IMG/VR virus record: IMGVR_UViG_3300017593_000856
Span: 1-22,414 of that record
Direction: 5' to 3' (one strand)
Length of the DNA stretch: 22,414 bases
Source of the DNA: a virus
In this document: positions 18,746 to 22,414 of the stretch, one piece after another
Layout: each line of letters begins with the position of its first letter
Position numbering within the stretch: the stretch's first letter is position 1
Program-made: the position numbers and the translations under genes
The notes under the pieces: model-generated
What the model saw: the letters and a program-made list of their open reading frames with translations, nothing else
What the model was told of the DNA's origin: nothing
Databases searched by the model: none

Positions 18746-20185
18746 ATGTCATCGTTTTTCATGGACATAAGCAAAGCCCTGAGTGGAAGAACCCGAACAC
18801 ATCGCCGACTGTTGGAGATATACAATCGCAACGTTCGGCGATTCTATCGGGCTGTCCGCGCTTGGCTGAAGCTGATGGACGAGGCCGTGATGTATGGTGT
18901 AGTTCATCAGCTTATTTTAGGCATGGAGCCGGATTTGTCCTTGATGGAAAATCTCCGGCCTTGGCTGCCGGAATATTCTGATTTGGGGCCGGACGTGCTG
19001 CGAAAATCTCAAGAGCTAAACAAGATACAGCTGGACCCCGATACTATCACCGCCCGTTTGGTGGATTGGAATTGCCTGACTAATAAAGGCACTCAGGTTT
19101 TTGGCCGACAGCAAATGAGCATCTATGCTCAGAGCATGGACCGGGCGATTCAGTTGGCCAAGTGGAAGACCTCTTGGGAAGTGATAAATCGTTATGCAGT
19201 GGAATGGGCCAGACAGAACGCGGCGCAAAGAGTTACCCGCATTGTCGAGAGCACGCGGGAAGCCTTGCGCGACGTTATAGCTCGCGGGATTGAGCGCGGC
19301 CAGAGCATGGAGACCATAGGGCGATACATTCGCGGACTGGCCGGGCCTGACGGCGAACCTTTGGTGGGGCTGAATAGGCCACAGATAAAGGCATTGGAGA
19401 GGGTGGAAGAGAGGTGGACTGAGCGTTATGCCTCCATGCGAGGGGGCCTGACCCCGGCCCGCAGAGCCCGCCTCCAGCGCGAGCTTATGCGCCAGCGGCG
19501 GAAGATGCGGCGGTATCGGGCGGAGATGATAGCTCGAACGGAGACGGCTACCGCAGTTTCGGCCGGGACTCTGGCGGGGTACAGAGAGGCCAAGTTGACC
19601 CGCGTGCAGTTTGAGTCCAGCGCGGACGCCTGTATTGTTTGCCTGGGCTATGATGGGCACGTTTGGAATATAGCAGAGGCGGATGGGATAATTCCTGTTC
19701 ACGTTAATTGTCTGACATATTTCGGAACTCCTGTCTATACGGCGGACGGTTGGAAAGGGATAGGCAAGATTGGAATAGGAGAGTTGGTTTTAACTCATAA
19801 AGGCAGATTCCGCCGAGTGGTCCAGGTACACCGAACGCCGCGACAGAGACCGGAGGTTGTTACCTTGTCTTTGGGCGTGAGGAGTATGAAGAGAAAGAAG
19901 CTTCAATTGACGGCGGACCACCCCGTGTTGGTAAACGGGCAGTGGCGAAGGGCGAGGGAGGTTGAAGCTGGGGATAAGGTGAAGTTCCTGGTAGAAGAAA
20001 AAGAGATTAGGTTTGACCTTCTTCCGATATCCTCTGTTTCTGTTTCTAAGCCCTCCCGCCCGATAACGCTTTACAATCTGTCTGTGGAAGAAGATGAAAG
20101 CTATGTGGCCAAGGGCTTCGTGGTTCATAACTGCCGTTGCACTTGGAGACCCGTGAGAGAAGAAATAGTCAAACCCGGAGAATAA
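18746..20185 (+). CDS. MuF/SPP1 gp7-type head morphogenesis protein with mini-intein
   Basis: Encoded as 479 residues, of which 322-462 are an intein; the spliced product would be about 338 residues. The long helical N-terminal part contains many Arg residues. The conserved MuF end begins MIARTETATAVSAGTLAGYR (about 260-280). It continues with ESSADACIVCLGYDGHVW and, after splicing, PVHVNCRCTWRPV, the family's C-x2-C and H-x-N-C-R-C pattern. Family members are minor capsid proteins needed for head assembly and early DNA ejection. ATG 18746 has no clear Shine-Dalgarno; a TAAACT box ends 9 bases earlier, so a nearly leaderless start is possible. ATG 18761 is an alternative. It is followed by the XkdF-like protease, as in PBSX-type cassettes. 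Confidence 0.85.
   Translation: MSSFFMDISKALSGRTRTHRRLLEIYNRNVRRFYRAVRAWLKLMDEAVMYGVVHQLILGMEPDLSLMENLRPWLPEYSDLGPDVLRKSQELNKIQLDPDTITARLVDWNCLTNKGTQVFGRQQMSIYAQSMDRAIQLAKWKTSWEVINRYAVEWARQNAAQRVTRIVESTREALRDVIARGIERGQSMETIGRYIRGLAGPDGEPLVGLNRPQIKALERVEERWTERYASMRGGLTPARRARLQRELMRQRRKMRRYRAEMIARTETATAVSAGTLAGYREAKLTRVQFESSADACIVCLGYDGHVWNIAEADGIIPVHVNCLTYFGTPVYTADGWKGIGKIGIGELVLTHKGRFRRVVQVHRTPRQRPEVVTLSLGVRSMKRKKLQLTADHPVLVNGQWRRAREVEAGDKVKFLVEEKEIRFDLLPISSVSVSKPSRPITLYNLSVEEDESYVAKGFVVHNCRCTWRPVREEIVKPGE
19709..20131 (+). other. MuF mini-intein (141 aa), class 1 (Cys1...His-Asn/Cys)
   Basis: The insert begins at Cys322 (CLTYFGTPVYTADGWKGIGK) and ends VVHN at Asn462, followed by Cys463. Block B is LTADHPVLV (Thr389 to His392). 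Block F is LYNLSVEEDESYVAKGFVVH. All residues expected for class 1 splicing are present: Cys1, block B T-x-x-H, penultimate His, final Asn and Cys+1. At 141 residues there is no room for a homing endonuclease, so this is a minimal splicing domain. It splits HVN from CRCTW, in the Cys/His motif of the host protein. Confidence 0.9.
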
Positions 20186-20204
20186 ATTGGGAAGGTGAAG
20201 CATT

Positions 20205-21527
20205 ATGAGACTAGAGGACGTTAGCGTTGGCAACGTAGCGTCGCTCAGTAGTAGTGAGTTGAAAGACCTCCGCCACCGGGCCGAGCAGCTATGGAGGGCC
20301 GCAAGCAATTGGCGGGACAGTCTGGCCGCCGGCAAGGTCGGCGTGGTGAAGTCCATCGGGCGGCGCGAGCTGTTGGAGACATATCAAGTCATTTCCGCCG
20401 AGTTGGCCAAACGCGGCGAGGAATGGCCCCTCGGCGAGCTGGACCGCAAGCTGGCCCGAAAGAGGCTAAGGGGCGTGGACGTAGAGGAATTGCCTTCCAT
20501 CGTCATCCGCCCGGCCGCCGTGTCTTTGGCCGGGGCCTATGTGGCTGGCCCACGTTCGGCCCGAACGGTGGACGTCCGCGTGGACAGCGACCAGTTCGGT
20601 GATGAGATATCCTTCGAGATTGAGAAGCGGGTGGCCGAGTTGGTGGCCGCCGAGACCGGCCTGCCGGCAGTGGTCCGCCGAGATGCCGAAGGGATGGAGC
20701 CGCCGGTATTGCCTTTGTACGATTTGGTGCTGCTACCGAGGAAAAAGACAGCTGACTTATCGGACGAAGAAGTGGCGGAGCTGGCCAAGAGACTGGGCCA
20801 AAGGGACGACAGCTTGTCCGATGACGCCCAAGAGCCTAAAGAAGATGAAGCCCACGAAGAACCCGAAGAAGAGGAAACCAGCCTTCCTCCCGTTACTTTC
20901 GTCAGCAAGCCTTATCCCCGCGAACATGCGGCGAGACAGCTCGACCCGAAGCAGTTCGACGATTTCCGCCGTGAGAACAACAAGTTCGGCCAAGGCATTC
21001 ATGCTATCTGGGGCATAAAGAACGGCAAGGCCAAGCTCCAAAGCATCCGCTTCGACGCCAACAAGTTCACTCCGGCCAAGGCCCGGGCTTGGCTGAAGGA
21101 ACATGGCTATAAAACCAGTTTGGAAGAGGCCACCAAGCCCAAGAAGGCCGCGACTTCGTTTATCAAGAGCGAAGAGGAGCGCATTGTGGCCGGTCCGGTG
21201 TATGGGCTGGGCAGTCCGCGAAAGGTGGACGGCCAGGGTGATTTCGTGGACGATATAAAAGAGCTATGGAAGGCGTTGAAGGACTGGCGAATCCGCTCCA
21301 AAGGCAGGATGAAGATAATGCACCAGGGCAGCCCCGTGGACCTTGTGGTGATAGAGTGCTTTTTAGCTGAAACTGACACACTCAAGAGCGGCCACAAGGT
21401 CCGCAAAGGCGATTGGTATCTGTCGGTGTACGTCCCTGAGAAGTACGAAGAGCTTTGGCAGGCCATAAAGGACGGCGAGATTACGGGCTTTAGTTTAGCT
21501 GGCACGGCTTCGGCGGAGTTGGTCTAG
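20205..21527 (+). CDS. XkdF-like putative prohead protease with N-terminal extension (440 aa)
   Basis: The C-terminal ~150 residues match the XkdF phage serine protease family. They include EERIVAGPVYGLGSPRKVDG, GDFVDDIKELWKAL, KIMHQGSPVDLVVIECFLAE (His373), VRKGDWYLSVYVPEKYEELW and the closing IKDGEITGFSLAGTAS (Ser430). His373 and Ser430 are the best catalytic candidates. Residues about 245-320 (LDPKQFDDFRRENNKFGQGI, then ARAWLKEHGYKTS) are a separate domain. The N-terminal 100 residues are helical, and an acidic Glu-rich linker lies at about 205-230. Prohead proteases cleave scaffold and capsid precursors; a capsid gene would be expected further right. ATG 20205 follows GGGAAGGTGAAGC. Confidence 0.8.
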   Translation: MRLEDVSVGNVASLSSSELKDLRHRAEQLWRAASNWRDSLAAGKVGVVKSIGRRELLETYQVISAELAKRGEEWPLGELDRKLARKRLRGVDVEELPSIVIRPAAVSLAGAYVAGPRSARTVDVRVDSDQFGDEISFEIEKRVAELVAAETGLPAVVRRDAEGMEPPVLPLYDLVLLPRKKTADLSDEEVAELAKRLGQRDDSLSDDAQEPKEDEAHEEPEEEETSLPPVTFVSKPYPREHAARQLDPKQFDDFRRENNKFGQGIHAIWGIKNGKAKLQSIRFDANKFTPAKARAWLKEHGYKTSLEEATKPKKAATSFIKSEEERIVAGPVYGLGSPRKVDGQGDFVDDIKELWKALKDWRIRSKGRMKIMHQGSPVDLVVIECFLAETDTLKSGHKVRKGDWYLSVYVPEKYEELWQAIKDGEITGFSLAGTASAELV

Positions 21528-21530
21528 TCG

Positions 21531-21555
21531 TATAATAAGACGCCGGCCATATAAT
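21531..21555 (+). promoter_or_regulatory. Two tandem -10-like TATAAT boxes
   Basis: TATAAT occurs at 21531-21536 and 21550-21555, a 19-base offset, in the short gap after the protease gene. The second ends 21 bases before ATG 21577, with GTAGGAGG between. No -35 is visible for either. Confidence 0.4.
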
Positions 21556-21576
21556 AGGGTGTAGGAGGACTAGGCC

Positions 21577-21954
21577 ATGTCAACAAAAGCTTCGGAGGCC
21601 GTTGACAGAGAAAGATACCGGCGGGGGGCCACGGTGTTCACCCGTGTATTCCGCGACTTCTTGGGATGGTTCATTCATCTGTTGGAATACGAGCCGGATA
21701 TTTATTTGGTGGGCTATAAGGCTGAACGGTTCTGCGGCAGCTCCCCTATCGTGGTTTCAGCTTTGTTGGAGAAGTTGGAGATATGCGAGTGTGAGCTTCG
21801 TAGTGATGTGTTTCCTTCCGCTTGGCACGGCCAGCGGGTTACGGCCATAGTGGACGATTTAGGACCGTTTGGCGAGCGGATAACGGAGTGGCGATTGAAC
21901 GAAGGGGACTTGCTGCGGAAAAGTAAAGGCAAGTGGTATTGGAGCAGGCCGTGA
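21577..21954 (+). CDS. Hypothetical protein (125 aa)
   Basis: ATG 21577 follows GTAGGAGGACTAGGCC. The protein begins MSTKASEAVDRERYRRGATV. It has a hydrophobic aromatic stretch (FRDFLGWFIHLLEYEPDIYL) that may be a buried helix rather than a membrane segment. The C-terminal half is mixed strands (RVTAIVDDLG, ITEWRLNEGDLLRKSKG). Not recognised. Its stop overlaps the next start as GTGA, so the two are coupled. Confidence 0.6.
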   Translation: MSTKASEAVDRERYRRGATVFTRVFRDFLGWFIHLLEYEPDIYLVGYKAERFCGSSPIVVSALLEKLEICECELRSDVFPSAWHGQRVTAIVDDLGPFGERITEWRLNEGDLLRKSKGKWYWSRP

Positions 21955-22277
21955 ATCGAAAAGAGCTGATTGATTATCATGCGGGGATGTGCAAGCGGGC
22001 GAGGGAATTGATGGCCCGCAAGAACCACGACTACGCGGGGCAAAGGGGGGACGACCAAGACCCTTTCGCCAATTTTCGTTTGTGTGCCGTTTTGAGGCTA
22101 TGTTCCGTGGAAGAAGGCGTGTTGGTCCGTTTGTGCGACAAGATTAGCCGATTGGCCACTTTTGCCACTGCTGGCAATTTGCTGGTGGAAGATGAAAAGG
22201 TCGAGGACACTGTGTTGGACATTATCAACTATGCCGTGATTCTGGCTGCTTTGGTGAAAGAGGGGAAAAAAGATTGA
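21951..22277 (+). CDS. DUF1599-type protein (nucleotide modification associated domain)
   Basis: I choose GTG 21951, which overlaps the previous stop as GTGA and has GGAG six bases upstream; GTG 21933 and TTG 21939 are in-frame alternatives. The protein is 108 residues. ARELMARKNHDYAGQRGDDQ, DPFANFRLC, EEGVLVRLCDKISRLATFA and VEDTVLDIINYAVILAALV match the DUF1599 pattern in order: K-N-x-D-Y, N-F, G-x-x-x-R-x-x-D-K-x-x-R-L, and D-x-x-x-D-x-x-N-Y. The all-helical layout resembles MazG-like nucleotide hydrolases. In phages this domain is linked to modified-nucleotide metabolism. The next gene also looks nucleotide-related. Confidence 0.75.
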   Translation: MNRKELIDYHAGMCKRARELMARKNHDYAGQRGDDQDPFANFRLCAVLRLCSVEEGVLVRLCDKISRLATFATAGNLLVEDEKVEDTVLDIINYAVILAALVKEGKKD

Positions 22278-22309
22278 GCTTGGGAAGGGGGAGAAATGGA
22301 AGGTTTGGT

Positions 22310-22414
22310 ATGAACAAACCTCTTGTTTACCTTTGCGGAACCATTACGAAAGAGCCGCGCCATTTGGAGTGGCGGGAGGATGCGGAGGAATATCTGGCCC
22401 TTCATGGTATAGGC
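22310..22414 (+). CDS. Nucleoside 2-deoxyribosyltransferase-like protein, C-terminus off the edge
   Basis: ATG 22310 follows GGAAGG at six bases and overlaps (ATGA) the stop of a 5-codon minigene starting at 22296. The 35 residues visible begin MNKPLVYLCGTITKEPRHLE and continue WREDAEEYLALHGIG. This has the form of the N-terminus of deoxyribosyltransferase-like (Rossmann) proteins: K-x-V-Y-L-x-G-x-I, W-R-x-x-A, then a helix ending in G-I. Family members exchange or cleave bases of deoxynucleosides. With the DUF1599 protein just upstream, it suggests nucleotide-pool remodelling. The call rests on a short stretch only. Confidence 0.55.
   Translation, partial: MNKPLVYLCGTITKEPRHLEWREDAEEYLALHGIG

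Overview
The window looks like part of the genome of a tailed double-stranded DNA bacteriophage (or a prophage of one). The main evidence is a head and packaging cassette on the + strand: terminase large subunit, HK97-type portal, MuF/SPP1 gp7-type head morphogenesis protein and an XkdF-type protease. Genes are tightly packed, many overlapping by ATGA, with purine-rich Shine-Dalgarno sites and -10-like TATAAT boxes. The host is a bacterium, but nothing here identifies it; the sequence is moderately GC-rich by eye.

Layout. 1-757: a minus-strand gene that runs off the left edge. 758-1656: about 900 bases with no convincing gene. This stretch holds an origin- or operator-like repeat complex (about 910-1211) and a long, well-paired candidate structured RNA (1429-1556). 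1657-13160: a + strand run of about 25 mostly small genes. The recognisable ones are a possible terminase small subunit, a membrane-anchored lysozyme-like protein, two tandem DUF1508/YegP-type proteins, a DnaN-like sliding clamp, a large protein with a dockerin-like calcium loop, and a phage metallopeptidase. Several of the unknown proteins share a strand-plus-helix signature ending in Trp-Leu and look like a diverged paralogous family. One of them is split by a seven-G run. 13169-21527: terminase large subunit, small membrane (holin-like) protein, portal, a second metallopeptidase, small basic proteins, MuF protein and XkdF-like protease. 21577-22414: an unknown protein, a DUF1599-type (nucleotide-modification-associated) protein and the start of a probable nucleoside deoxyribosyltransferase-like enzyme.

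The strongest unusual features are two mini-inteins. One sits inside the Walker A motif of the terminase; it has no N-terminal nucleophile and carries the Trp-Cys-Thr set of class 3 inteins. The other is a Cys1 (class 1) mini-intein in the Cys/His motif of the MuF protein. Packaging and head assembly would therefore both depend on protein splicing, by two different mechanisms. Other points of interest are the origin-like repeat complex, the structured RNA, a 14-bp inverted repeat enclosing a tiny Cys-rich ORF, and a recurring TATAAT box 17-22 nt before start codons.

All calls come from reading the sequence and from remembered family signatures. No database search or folding program was run.
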